DNA from: Flavobacterium sp. ENC
GTDB lineage: Bacteria; Bacteroidota; Bacteroidia; Flavobacteriales; Flavobacteriaceae
Assembly: GCF_020991415.1 (NCBI RefSeq)
Contig: NZ_JAJMOY010000001.1
Span: forward strand, 496,001-560,000
Direction of reading: 5' to 3'
Length of the DNA stretch: 64,000 bases
The translations under genes and the position numbers were made by a program. Position 1 is the first letter of the stretch. Each line of letters starts with the position of its first letter. Under the pieces are notes generated by a model that saw only the letters and a program-made list of their open reading frames with translations, was not told where the DNA came from and did no database searches. This document shows positions 36,730 through 45,092 of the stretch, one piece after another.

Positions 36730-37251
36730 ATGAGTCAAATTATTATTCCTAATGAAGTAATTACTAATAAAATATATTTTATTAGAAACCAAAAAGTAAT
36801 GTTAGACAAAGATCTTGCAGAACTGTATGAGGTAGAATCAAGGAGACTAAGAGAGCAGGTAAAAAGAAATAGTACAAAATTTCCTGATCATTTTATGTTC
36901 AGATTAAATGAAACAGAAGTCGAATTGCTGGTGTCGCAAAATGCGATAGCTTCAAAACAAAATCTGGGAGGTTCGTTACCTTATGTTTTTACAGAGCATG
37001 GTGTTTTACAATTAGCCAGTGTTCTGAAAAGTGAAAGAGCAACTCAGATGAGCATTAAGATTATTGAGGTTTTTGTAAGTTTAAGAGATTTTTTAACGGA
37101 CAACCTGAATTTAAAATTAGAAGTAGATATAATTAAGAAAAAATTAATTAATCACGATAAAAATATTGAGCTGGTCTTTACTTATTTAGATGAGTTAATG
37201 GACAAACAGGAAAATAAAATTGAAAGAACTAAAATTGGTTATAAAAAATAA
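36730..37251 (+). CDS. ORF6N-domain DNA-binding protein inserted in the nuo operon
   Basis: From the ATG at 36730 the protein has 173 residues. Residues about 5-95 match the ORF6N domain, a DNA-binding fold of phage origin related to KilA-N: IYFIRNQKVMLDKDLAELYEVESRRLREQVKRN, FPDHFMFRL, VSQNAIASKQNLGGSLPYVFTEHGVLQLASVLKSERA (parts quoted). A helical, charged C-terminal tail may dimerise. The longer frame from TTG 36673 starts inside the hairpin and is rejected. The gene has no link to complex I and lies between nuoH and nuoI, so it is a likely acquired single-gene unit. Function in Bacteroidota is not established. Confidence 0.88.
   Translation: MSQIIIPNEVITNKIYFIRNQKVMLDKDLAELYEVESRRLREQVKRNSTKFPDHFMFRLNETEVELLVSQNAIASKQNLGGSLPYVFTEHGVLQLASVLKSERATQMSIKIIEVFVSLRDFLTDNLNLKLEVDIIKKKLINHDKNIELVFTYLDELMDKQENKIERTKIGYKK
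36930..36946 (+). repeat. Intragenic copy of the hairpin core
   Basis: GGTGTCGCAAAATGCGA within the ORF6N gene, read in the frame that encodes the conserved VSQNA motif. It equals 17 bases of the reverse complement of the hairpin core at 36679-36699; the next four bases differ (TAGC instead of CACC). Confidence 0.85.
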
Positions 37252-37269
37252 ATTTCATTAAAAACCAAA

Positions 37270-37302
37270 ATGCCCTAGCCCTGACAGAAGCGGCATCCTT
37301 TT
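37270..37302 (+). repeat. Flavobacterial intergenic element before nuoI
   Basis: ATGCCCTAGCCCTGACAGA followed by AGCGGCATCCTTTTG. ATGCC and GGCAT can pair to give a short stem followed by a T run. I recognise this wording from many Flavobacterium intergenic regions; no second copy is seen in this window. Confidence 0.5.
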
Positions 37303-37371
37303 GTTTTTTTCTTTAAAAAATAAAAGATACAGCGGATAGCAGGATTAAGCTTCAAAATAAAAATTAAAAAA

Positions 37372-37917
37372 ATGTCAATAGAAACTATATCATTATCGGG
37401 TAGAAAAAAGATGGTCTCCAATAAGGAGATGACCTTTTTGGAACGATTGTATCTTGTAGCGATTGTAAAAGGATTATTTATTACGGTAAAGCACTTATTC
37501 AGAAAAAAAGTGACGATCCATTATCCGGAACAAGTACGTGAAATGAGTCCTGTATACCGTGGTCAGCACCAATTGAAACGTGATGAGCAAGGTCGTGAGA
37601 ATTGCACGGCTTGCGGATTATGCGCTTTATCATGTCCTGCTGAAGCCATCACTATGAAAGCTGCCGAGCGTAAAGCAGATGAAAAACATTTGTACAGAGA
37701 AGAAAAATATGCTTCGATTTATGAAATCAATATGCTTCGTTGTATTTTTTGCGGTTTATGTGAAGAAGCCTGTCCGAAAGATGCCATTTATCTGACGACT
37801 TCGAAAGTTTTGGTTCCGTCAAGTTACGAAAGAGAAGATTTTATCTTTGGGAAAGACAGATTAGTGATGCCTCTTGACGTGGCGATCAAAAATGCTCAAC
37901 TTAATAATGCTAACTAA
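37372..37917 (+). CDS. nuoI: NADH-quinone oxidoreductase subunit I
   Basis: The 181-residue protein has two ferredoxin motifs, CTACGLCALSCPAEAI and CIFCGLCEEACPKDAI, which hold clusters N6a and N6b between the peripheral arm and N2. The N-terminal 45 residues are amphipathic and attach to the membrane arm. nuoJ starts immediately after its stop codon. Confidence 0.96.
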   Translation: MSIETISLSGRKKMVSNKEMTFLERLYLVAIVKGLFITVKHLFRKKVTIHYPEQVREMSPVYRGQHQLKRDEQGRENCTACGLCALSCPAEAITMKAAERKADEKHLYREEKYASIYEINMLRCIFCGLCEEACPKDAIYLTTSKVLVPSSYEREDFIFGKDRLVMPLDVAIKNAQLNNAN

Positions 37918-38457
37918 ATGATACATATTCCTGATTTTGCACACGCAACTACTGTACAAATTATATTTTGTTTCTTAGCGTTTATTACGGTGATCACCGC
38001 TTTCCTGACCATTTTTAGCAGAAACCCGATTCACAGTGCTATCTATTTAGTAATTTGTTTCTTTTCGATTGCCGGTCATTATTTATTACTGAACTCCCAA
38101 TTTTTGGCTATCGTACATCTTATTGTATACTCCGGAGCCATTATGATTCTGTTCCTGTTTACAATCATGTTGATGAATCTAAACGAACGCCATCAGGTAC
38201 ACAGACCCAGAATTACACGTTTGGGCGCCATAGTTTCTTTCTGTTTGATTTGCATCGTACTGATTGCAATCTTCATCAACTCAAAACCAATTGTCGGCGC
38301 ATATGATTCTACCGGTGAGGATTTTCAATCGATAAAAGTGCTGGGTAAAATATTACTGAACGAGTATATGGTTCCGTTTGAATTTGCATCGATCCTGCTT
38401 TTAGTAGCGATGATTGGAACTGTATTATTGTCTAAAAAAGAAAAATTAAATAAATAA
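37918..38457 (+). CDS. nuoJ: NADH-quinone oxidoreductase subunit J
   Basis: The 179-residue subunit has five predicted helices; helix 3 carries the conserved [18 protein letters not shown] segment of NuoJ/ND6. Start and stop codons abut or overlap those of the neighbours (1-bp overlap with nuoK), as expected for coupled translation. Confidence 0.94.
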   Translation: MIHIPDFAHATTVQIIFCFLAFITVITAFLTIFSRNPIHSAIYLVICFFSIAGHYLLLNSQFLAIVHLIVYSGAIMILFLFTIMLMNLNERHQVHRPRITRLGAIVSFCLICIVLIAIFINSKPIVGAYDSTGEDFQSIKVLGKILLNEYMVPFEFASILLLVAMIGTVLLSKKEKLNK

Positions 38458-38777
38458 TGGGTAATATATTAAATCAAATAGGTATTGAAAATTACATCTT
38501 TTTAAGTGTTGTACTTTTCTGTATTGGTATTTTTGGTGTATTGTACAGACGAAATGCTATTATCGTTTTTATGTCTATCGAAATCATGCTGAATGCGGTT
38601 AACCTTTTATTTGTAGCTTTTTCAACCTATCATCAGGATGCACAGGGACAAGTTTTTGTTTTCTTTTCGATGGCAGTTGCTGCGGCTGAAGTGGCAGTAG
38701 GATTGGCTATTTTAGTTTCGATCTTTAGAAATTTAGGTTCGATTAGTATCGATAATTTAAAAAATTTAAAAGGATAA
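38457..38777 (+). CDS. nuoK: NADH-quinone oxidoreductase subunit K
   Basis: The 106-residue protein has three helices and the conserved membrane glutamates (in [16 protein letters not shown] and [13 protein letters not shown]) that take part in proton transfer. The start overlaps the nuoJ stop (TAATG). Confidence 0.95.
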   Translation: MGNILNQIGIENYIFLSVVLFCIGIFGVLYRRNAIIVFMSIEIMLNAVNLLFVAFSTYHQDAQGQVFVFFSMAVAAAEVAVGLAILVSIFRNLGSISIDNLKNLKG

Positions 38778-40667
38778 ATGGAAATGAATACCAATTTAGC
38801 TTTAGTTTTAGTATTAGCTCCTTTTTTAGGATTTTTAATCAATGTCTTCTTTGGAAAAAGTTTGGGCAAAACTGTTTCCGGTATCATCGGAACGGCTGCA
38901 GTAGTAGTTTCTTTTGCGGTTACACTTTTCTTTTTCTCTGAAATTACTCAAACCAAACAAGCCATTCAGGTAACTTTATTTGACTGGATTCAGATTAGCA
39001 ATCTTCATATTAATCTTGGATTTTTATTAGATCAGTTGTCCTTACTATGGTTGCTTTTTGTAACCGGTATCGGATCACTGATCCATTTATATTCGATCAG
39101 CTACATGCACGATGACGAGAATATGCATAAGTTTTTCTCGTACTTAAACTTGTTCGTGTTTTTCATGATTACACTTGTAATTGGAAGTAACTTATTGGTT
39201 TTATTTATCGGTTGGGAAGGTGTTGGACTTTGTTCGTACTTATTAATTGGATTCTGGTACAAAAACCAGGATTACAATGATGCTGCGAAAAAGGCATTCA
39301 TCATGAACAGAATCGGGGATTTAGGTCTTTTGATCGGAATGTTTATTATTGGTTCCATGTTCTCGACTTTAGATTATGCTACTTTAAAAACTGCAATTGC
39401 CGGAGCAACTACCTTAAATATTCCATTGCTTTCATTAGCTGCCTTGTGTTTATTTATTGGGGCTTGTGGTAAATCTGCACAAATTCCTTTATACACCTGG
39501 TTACCGGATGCGATGGCAGGACCAACTCCTGTTTCTGCGTTGATTCACGCTGCAACGATGGTGACAGCGGGTATTTTTATGGTAACCCGATTAAATTTCG
39601 TATTTGATTTAGCACCGGATGTTCAGACTGTTATTGCTGTTATTGGAGCTGTGACTTCATTGGTTGCTGCAACCATTGGACTGGTTCAGACAGATATTAA
39701 AAAAGTATTGGCTTACTCTACGGTTTCCCAATTGGGTCTAATGTTTTTAGCTTTAGGTTTTGGTGCTTATGAAGTAGCCGTTTTCCACGTAATCACACAT
39801 GCTTTCTTTAAAGCTTGTCTATTCTTAGGTTCCGGTTCTGTAATTCATGGTTTACATGGCGAGCAGGATATGCGTAAAATGGGTGGTTTGCGTAAAGCAA
39901 TGCCAATCACATTCTGGACGATGTTAGTTTCATCATTAGCCATTTCAGGTGTTCCGTTTTTCTCCGGTTTCTTCTCTAAAGATGAAATTTTAATGACCGC
40001 TTTCCACCACAGTATTCCATTATACGTGGTTGGATCTATTGCTTCTATCATGACCGCATTTTATATGTTCCGATTAATGTTTCTGACTTTCTTTAAAGAT
40101 TTCAGAGGAACTGAAGAGCAAAAACATCATTTACATGAAAGTGATGGTTTAATTACTTTTCCTTTAATGATTTTAGCCCTATTGGCGACATTCGGCGGAC
40201 TTATCAGCTTACCGGGAAACAGTTGGTTAAATGACTATTTAGCCCCTCTTTTCACAAAAGTAGCCGGCGAAGAACATCATTTAGGAACAACAGAATATAC
40301 TTTGATGGGAGTTGCCGTTGTAGGTGGATTATTAGGTATTTTAATTGCTTACATTAAATACTTCAAACAGGATAATGTTCCGGAATCTGATGAAAACATC
40401 ACTGGAGTAACGAAGGTTTTATACAACAAATATTATGTAGATGAAATCTACGATGCTGTATTTGTACGCTCCGTAAATGCCTTATCAAAATTTTTCAGGG
40501 ATTATATCGAAACCGGTTTATCTGCCCTTGTTTTCGGATTAGGTAAAGTAACCAATGAAATAGGTTTTCAGGGTAAAAAATTACAAAACGGAAGTATCGG
40601 ATTATACCTTTTTGCTTTTGTTTTGGGGCTTTGTGCCATTATTTCCTATATATTTTTAGCTCAATAA
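38778..40667 (+). CDS. nuoL: NADH-quinone oxidoreductase subunit L
   Basis: The 629-residue antiporter-like subunit shows the GWEGVGLCSYLLIGFW segment with the key glutamate, the lysine-bearing helices (CGKSAQIPLYTWLPDAMAGPTPVSALIHAATMVTAG) and the long C-terminal lateral helix region. It is the distal proton-pumping module. It begins at the codon right after the nuoK stop. Confidence 0.96.
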   Translation: MEMNTNLALVLVLAPFLGFLINVFFGKSLGKTVSGIIGTAAVVVSFAVTLFFFSEITQTKQAIQVTLFDWIQISNLHINLGFLLDQLSLLWLLFVTGIGSLIHLYSISYMHDDENMHKFFSYLNLFVFFMITLVIGSNLLVLFIGWEGVGLCSYLLIGFWYKNQDYNDAAKKAFIMNRIGDLGLLIGMFIIGSMFSTLDYATLKTAIAGATTLNIPLLSLAALCLFIGACGKSAQIPLYTWLPDAMAGPTPVSALIHAATMVTAGIFMVTRLNFVFDLAPDVQTVIAVIGAVTSLVAATIGLVQTDIKKVLAYSTVSQLGLMFLALGFGAYEVAVFHVITHAFFKACLFLGSGSVIHGLHGEQDMRKMGGLRKAMPITFWTMLVSSLAISGVPFFSGFFSKDEILMTAFHHSIPLYVVGSIASIMTAFYMFRLMFLTFFKDFRGTEEQKHHLHESDGLITFPLMILALLATFGGLISLPGNSWLNDYLAPLFTKVAGEEHHLGTTEYTLMGVAVVGGLLGILIAYIKYFKQDNVPESDENITGVTKVLYNKYYVDEIYDAVFVRSVNALSKFFRDYIETGLSALVFGLGKVTNEIGFQGKKLQNGSIGLYLFAFVLGLCAIISYIFLAQ

Positions 40668-40677
40668 TTTTATAACT

Positions 40678-42117
40678 ATGAACGTTTCTCTTATATTAAT
40701 TATTCTTTTAATTGGTGCATTTGCCACTTATTTTGTTGGTGACAAACTTGCTTCAAAAGTAGCCTTGTTCTTTAGTTTAGCGGCTTTGGGCTGTTCACTG
40801 GTTTTGTTAAGCCACTTCAATGCGGGCGAAAACATTAGCTTAATCAATGCCTGGATTACCCAGCCGAAAATCTCATTTGTTTTAAATGCAGACGGTCTGG
40901 CAATGGCAATGCTTTTGTTAACGGTGGCTTTAACCCCAATCATTATATTCTCTTCTTTCGGAAATGAATATAAAAATGCAAAAGGTTTTTACGCTTTAAT
41001 TTTATTTATGGCCTTTGCAATGACAGGAACTTTCCTTGCGGCAGATGGTTTATTATATTATATTTTTTGGGAATTATCTCTTATTCCAATTTACTTTATT
41101 GCCCTTATCTGGGGTAACGGAGATGCTGAAGAAAGAAGAAAAGCAGTGGTTAAATTCTTTATTTACACACTGGCTGGTTCCCTGTTTATGTTGGTTGCTT
41201 TCATTTACTTATATCAAAAAGCAGGAAGCTTCCTGATTGAGGATTTATACAAATTGAATTTATCTGCAACAGAACAGCTTTGGATCTTCCTGGCTTTCTT
41301 TTTAGCGTATGCAATTAAAATTCCGATCATTCCTTTCCATACGTGGCAGGCAAGCGTATACCAAAAAGCACCAACTGTTGGAACCATGCTTTTATCCGGT
41401 ATCATGCTAAAAATGGGATTGTACAGTGTGATTCGTTGGCAGTTGCCAATTGCTCCCCTTGCAGCAAAAGAATATATGAATATTTTTATTGCTTTAGGAA
41501 TTGCCGGTGTAATCTATGGTTCTATCGTAGCGTTGAGACAAAAAGACCTTAAGAAATTATTAGCGTATTCTTCTTTGGCTCACGTTGGATTAATAGCTGC
41601 CGGAACTTATACCTTAACCATTGATGGTTTACGTGGCGCTGTGCTGCAAATGATCGCTCACGGTTTTGTAGTAGTGGGGTTATTCTACGCTGCTGAAATC
41701 ATCTTCAGAAGATTTGAAACCAGGGAAATTTCTAAACTGGGCGGGATCCGTATTCAGTCTCCGAAATTTACTTCAATGTTTTTAATTTTAGTTCTGGCCT
41801 CAGTCGCATTGCCAAGTACTTTTAATTTTGTTGGAGAATTCACCGTTTTATATAGTCTTTCCCATATTAATGTATGGTTCGCTGTTTTGGGCGGAACCAC
41901 TATTATCCTTGGAGCGTATTATATGCTTAAGATGTTTCAGAATGTAATGTTGGGTGAAGCCAATTCAAAAACATTTGCTGATGTTTCTGTTAATGAAGGA
42001 ATTTCTCTGGTTGCGATTATTGCTGTTTTGATTTTCTTCGGATTTTATCCAAAACCAATTACAGATTTGATCACGCCAAGTTTAGAGACTATTTTAAACG
42101 TTATCAATAAAAATTAA
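40678..42117 (+). CDS. nuoM: NADH-quinone oxidoreductase subunit M
   Basis: The 479-residue antiporter-like subunit has the FWELSLIPIYFIALIWG segment with its membrane glutamate and the KIPIIPFHTWQASVYQKAPTVGTMLLSG loop with the functional lysine/histidine. It is one of three proton channels in the membrane arm. Confidence 0.96.
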   Translation: MNVSLILIILLIGAFATYFVGDKLASKVALFFSLAALGCSLVLLSHFNAGENISLINAWITQPKISFVLNADGLAMAMLLLTVALTPIIIFSSFGNEYKNAKGFYALILFMAFAMTGTFLAADGLLYYIFWELSLIPIYFIALIWGNGDAEERRKAVVKFFIYTLAGSLFMLVAFIYLYQKAGSFLIEDLYKLNLSATEQLWIFLAFFLAYAIKIPIIPFHTWQASVYQKAPTVGTMLLSGIMLKMGLYSVIRWQLPIAPLAAKEYMNIFIALGIAGVIYGSIVALRQKDLKKLLAYSSLAHVGLIAAGTYTLTIDGLRGAVLQMIAHGFVVVGLFYAAEIIFRRFETREISKLGGIRIQSPKFTSMFLILVLASVALPSTFNFVGEFTVLYSLSHINVWFAVLGGTTIILGAYYMLKMFQNVMLGEANSKTFADVSVNEGISLVAIIAVLIFFGFYPKPITDLITPSLETILNVINKN

Positions 42118-42181
42118 TATTTTAAATAAAAATAAATTAGGGCATCATTAGTTTTAGATTTCCTAAATCAAAAAAACAAAA

Positions 42182-43573
42182 ATGAATACATTAATAGCTA
42201 TAACGGGATTGGGTATTTTCTGCCTATTGTTTGAAATTCTTAATTTAAGGAAAGCCATTGTTCCTTTTACCATTGTTGGACTTTTGGGAGTTTTGGCACT
42301 TAATTTTTATGAATTCGGTTCTACAGGAAGTTATTACAATAATATGATTGAGGTGAGTAAATTTTCTACTGCTTTTTCATCCTTATTTATTGTGCTGACT
42401 ATTTTCTTAGTAGCCTTAAGTCATAATTTTTATGAAAATCATCAAACCAAAATTTCCGATTTTATTGCTATAAAAGTATTTTTATTAGCAGGAGGTGTAG
42501 CGATGGTCTCTTTTGGAAACCTGGCTATGTTTTTCCTGGGAATTGAAATTTTATCCATCGCCTTATACATACTTGCGGCAAGTGATCGTCTGAACTTAAA
42601 AAGTAACGAAGCCGGTATGAAATATTTCTTAATGGGTTCTTTTGCCTCAGGAATTATTTTGTTCGGAATCTGTCTGATTTACGGGGCAATGGGAAGCTTT
42701 GACGTTGTTGAAATACATGAAAGTTCCTTATCCGCAGAGCTGCCAATCTGGTTTCCAATCGGAATGGTTTTGGTAGTCATCGGAATGTTATTTAAAGTAG
42801 CTGCCGTACCTTTTCACTTTTGGGCTCCGGACGTTTATGAAGGTTCTCCGGCATTAACAACAGCCTTAATGAGTACGCTGGCAAAAGTTATTGCTATAGC
42901 AACCTTATACAAATTAGTAAGCGCGTTAAATTTAATCCCGTCACTTGAAAATCAGGATTTGTTAGGAACCTTTGAAATCATTGTTGTAATTGTATCGATG
43001 GCTTCTATGACTGTCGGTAATATTATGGCCTTGCGTCAGGTGAATGTAAAACGTATGCTGGCATTCTCCGGAATTTCACATGCAGGATTTATGTTAATGA
43101 CTCTATTAAGCATTGCCACCTCAGCAGGTGTTTTATTGTATTATACTGCTGCTTATGCTTTGGCCGGGATTGCTGCTTTCAGCGTAATCTTATATGTTTG
43201 TAAAAACAAGCATAACGAAGACATTACCAACTTCCACGGATTAGGAAAAACAAATCCTTTATTGGCTGCTATACTGACAGGTTCATTATTGTCCATGGCC
43301 GGAATCCCAATCTTTTCAGGTTTTTTCGCTAAGTTATTCTTATTCAACCAAACTATTCAGAGCGGATATATTGCTTTGGTTATCGTAGCAGTGATCAACT
43401 CAATCATTAGTGTTGGCTATTATTTCAAACTAATTTTGGCCATGTATTCAAAAGAGCCAAATGAAGAGCGCACGGGGAAACCTTTCCTTATTTACGCTGT
43501 GGCCATCGTTTCTATCCTTTTGAGTATTGTTTTAGGATTATTCCCTTCTTTAGTTTTAGATTTACTGAAATAA
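42182..43573 (+). CDS. nuoN: NADH-quinone oxidoreductase subunit N
   Basis: The 463-residue subunit has the antiporter fold with FLGIEILSIALYILAA (conserved glutamate) and AAVPFHFWAPDVYEGSPALTTALMS. It closes the operon and is followed by a terminator 21 bp after the stop codon. A 64-bp gap separates it from nuoM. Confidence 0.96.
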   Translation: MNTLIAITGLGIFCLLFEILNLRKAIVPFTIVGLLGVLALNFYEFGSTGSYYNNMIEVSKFSTAFSSLFIVLTIFLVALSHNFYENHQTKISDFIAIKVFLLAGGVAMVSFGNLAMFFLGIEILSIALYILAASDRLNLKSNEAGMKYFLMGSFASGIILFGICLIYGAMGSFDVVEIHESSLSAELPIWFPIGMVLVVIGMLFKVAAVPFHFWAPDVYEGSPALTTALMSTLAKVIAIATLYKLVSALNLIPSLENQDLLGTFEIIVVIVSMASMTVGNIMALRQVNVKRMLAFSGISHAGFMLMTLLSIATSAGVLLYYTAAYALAGIAAFSVILYVCKNKHNEDITNFHGLGKTNPLLAAILTGSLLSMAGIPIFSGFFAKLFLFNQTIQSGYIALVIVAVINSIISVGYYFKLILAMYSKEPNEERTGKPFLIYAVAIVSILLSIVLGLFPSLVLDLLK

Positions 43574-43594
43574 AAATTTCAGTCTCAATATATC

Positions 43595-43627
43595 AAAATC
43601 CATCAGTAAATGCTGATGGATTTTTTG
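43595..43627 (+). terminator. Intrinsic terminator of the nuo operon
   Basis: AAAATCCATCAG pairs with CTGATGGATTTT around a 6-nt loop, then a T run. Confidence 0.9.
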
Positions 43628-43704
43628 TTTTAACATCTCTCTATTCAGAAGAAAAAATCATGTTAAAAAAAATACAGAAACAATTCCACTTCAAAAAAAC
43701 TCCA

Positions 43705-43712
43705 TATATTTG
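43705..43712 (+). promoter_or_regulatory. -7 box of the Bax-inhibitor-like gene
   Basis: TATATTTG fits TAnnTTTG, 24 bp before the ATG at 43737. Its TTG opens an in-frame but false longer reading frame. Confidence 0.6.
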
Positions 43713-43736
43713 AATACAATTAAAAGTATTAGAACT

Positions 43737-44510
43737 ATGAACTTCAATTCAAAAAATCCTTTTTTAAGCAACAAGCGTTTTTCATCAAATGCAGTTTCAA
43801 AAGCTGAAGAAGTACACCACGCACAGATTATTGATTATAATCAGGAAATGACTATATCGGGTACTATTAATAAGACGGCTATTTTATTTTTAATCTTATG
43901 CGGATCATCCCTAATCACATGGTGGATGGCTTTTAACGGAATGAATGTAATGCTGCCAACAATCGGCGGTGCTGTTGTTGGACTTATTCTGGTTATTGTT
44001 TCTGCATTCAAACCGCAGGCTTCTCCTTATTTAGCCCCAGGCTACGCCTTATTTGAAGGTCTGTTTATAGGTGGGATTTCTGCCATTTTTGAAGCCAGAT
44101 ATCCGGGAATCGTAATTAATGCGGTTGGAGCAACTCTGGTTACTTTTTTAATTTGTCTTGGACTATACAAATTTAAAATTGTTAAAGTAACAGAACAATT
44201 CAGATCAGTCGTTATTGCAGCAACATTAGCTATTGCAACCTATTACCTGATTTCATGGGTGGTATCTATGTTTACCAGCTTTACTCCTGTTCATCACGGA
44301 AATTCTATGATGAGTATTGGAATCAGCGTTTTTGTAATTATTATAGCAGCCTTAAATATATTCCTGGATTTCGATCAGATCGAAAAAGGAGTACAACAAA
44401 AAATGCCGAAATTTATGGAATGGTACGGCGCAATGGGATTAGTGATCACGCTGGTTTGGCTGTATATCGAATTCCTGAGATTACTTTCAAAATTATCAAG
44501 CAAAGATTAA
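43737..44510 (+). CDS. Bax inhibitor-1/YccA-type membrane protein
   Basis: The 257-residue protein has a soluble N-terminus of about 45 residues and seven hydrophobic helices. The last ones contain the family's acidic pair region (LNIFLDFDQIEKGVQQ, then EWYGAMGLVITLVWLYIEFLRLL). Relatives act as pH-sensitive calcium leak channels or interact with membrane proteases; which applies here is unknown. It is a single-gene unit with its own promoter and terminator. Confidence 0.88.
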   Translation: MNFNSKNPFLSNKRFSSNAVSKAEEVHHAQIIDYNQEMTISGTINKTAILFLILCGSSLITWWMAFNGMNVMLPTIGGAVVGLILVIVSAFKPQASPYLAPGYALFEGLFIGGISAIFEARYPGIVINAVGATLVTFLICLGLYKFKIVKVTEQFRSVVIAATLAIATYYLISWVVSMFTSFTPVHHGNSMMSIGISVFVIIIAALNIFLDFDQIEKGVQQKMPKFMEWYGAMGLVITLVWLYIEFLRLLSKLSSKD

Positions 44511-44530
44511 TTCTTTAATTATACTTCTCA

Positions 44531-44567
44531 TAAAAAGCCTTTTTGAAATTCAAAAAGGCTTTTTTTA
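44531..44567 (+). terminator. Intrinsic terminator of the Bax-inhibitor-like gene
   Basis: AAAAAGCCTTTTTGA pairs with TCAAAAAGGCTTTTT, then a T run. Confidence 0.9.
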
Positions 44568-44880
44568 TACTTAAAATCTAAGTTGATCGACTCTCTTATT
44601 TTTCCACTTTGTAGTCTGAAAATATGTATCAGCATACTTCAAAAATCAATTTTCAGAACGATATTTATAACCATTTTAATTCCAGAATTCCTTTCAAAAT
44701 TGAACTTTGAAGTCGAAAAAGCTTTTCCTGTCTTTCAATTTAACAGTATTTTTCTCTTTATTTTTAAAAATTTATTATTCACTGCTATTTTTATTTCTTA
44801 CAATATTTTTTATAATAATCCGGATGCCCTCAAATTCAAAAAGTGTAGTAAAAATAATACTTCCGGAAGATTTCTTCAGA

Positions 44881-44917
44881 TATGTAATAAATTACAATTA
44901 ATGCAATTTATTACATA
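44881..44917. promoter_or_regulatory. Inverted repeat upstream of the pectate lyase promoter
   Basis: TATGTAATAAATT (44881-44893) and AATTTATTACATA (44905-44917) are perfect reverse complements with an 11-nt spacer, ending 57 bp upstream of the likely -33 region. It is a candidate operator; AT-richness weakens the case. Confidence 0.5.
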
Positions 44918-44974
44918 ATACATATTCAAAGACTAATTTTTTTATTATAAATGTTTTTTTATAACTAATTTATT

Positions 44975-45002
44975 TTGAATATCGAAATTTTATATACTTT
45001 TG
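44975..45002 (+). promoter_or_regulatory. Pectate lyase promoter
   Basis: TTG (44975-44977), 17-nt spacer, -7 box TACTTTTG (44995-45002). The 90-nt leader is longer than usual in this window and contains a weak inverted repeat (AATCG ... CGATT, 45006-45036). Confidence 0.6.
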
Positions 45003-45092
45003 TGCAATCGATTACAATTTAAAATTGCTTTCGATTCTAAAAACCACAAAAAACCACTTTTGATTATTTACTAACTTTAAAAACTAACCACA

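Larger units (their letters stand above)
44568..45092 (+). other. Long AT-rich region upstream of the pectate lyase gene
   Basis: No reading frame with plausible codon use is found in about 300 bp (44573-44880); the frames open here begin at TTG and are rich in Phe/Ile/Leu from poly-T runs. A 13-bp perfect inverted repeat follows at 44881-44917, and the pectate lyase promoter at 44975-45002. The region may hold binding sites for control of the polysaccharide-degrading enzyme. Confidence 0.5.

Noticed and set aside
44624..44710. Possible 28-residue peptide (MYQHTSKINF...)
   Set aside because: Too short, no promoter or start context, and no evidence of selection; may be a chance frame.
44583..44918. 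111-residue frame upstream of the pectate lyase
   Set aside because: Starts at TTG, consists of Phe/Ile/Leu from T runs, crosses an inverted repeat, and has no recognisable homologue.
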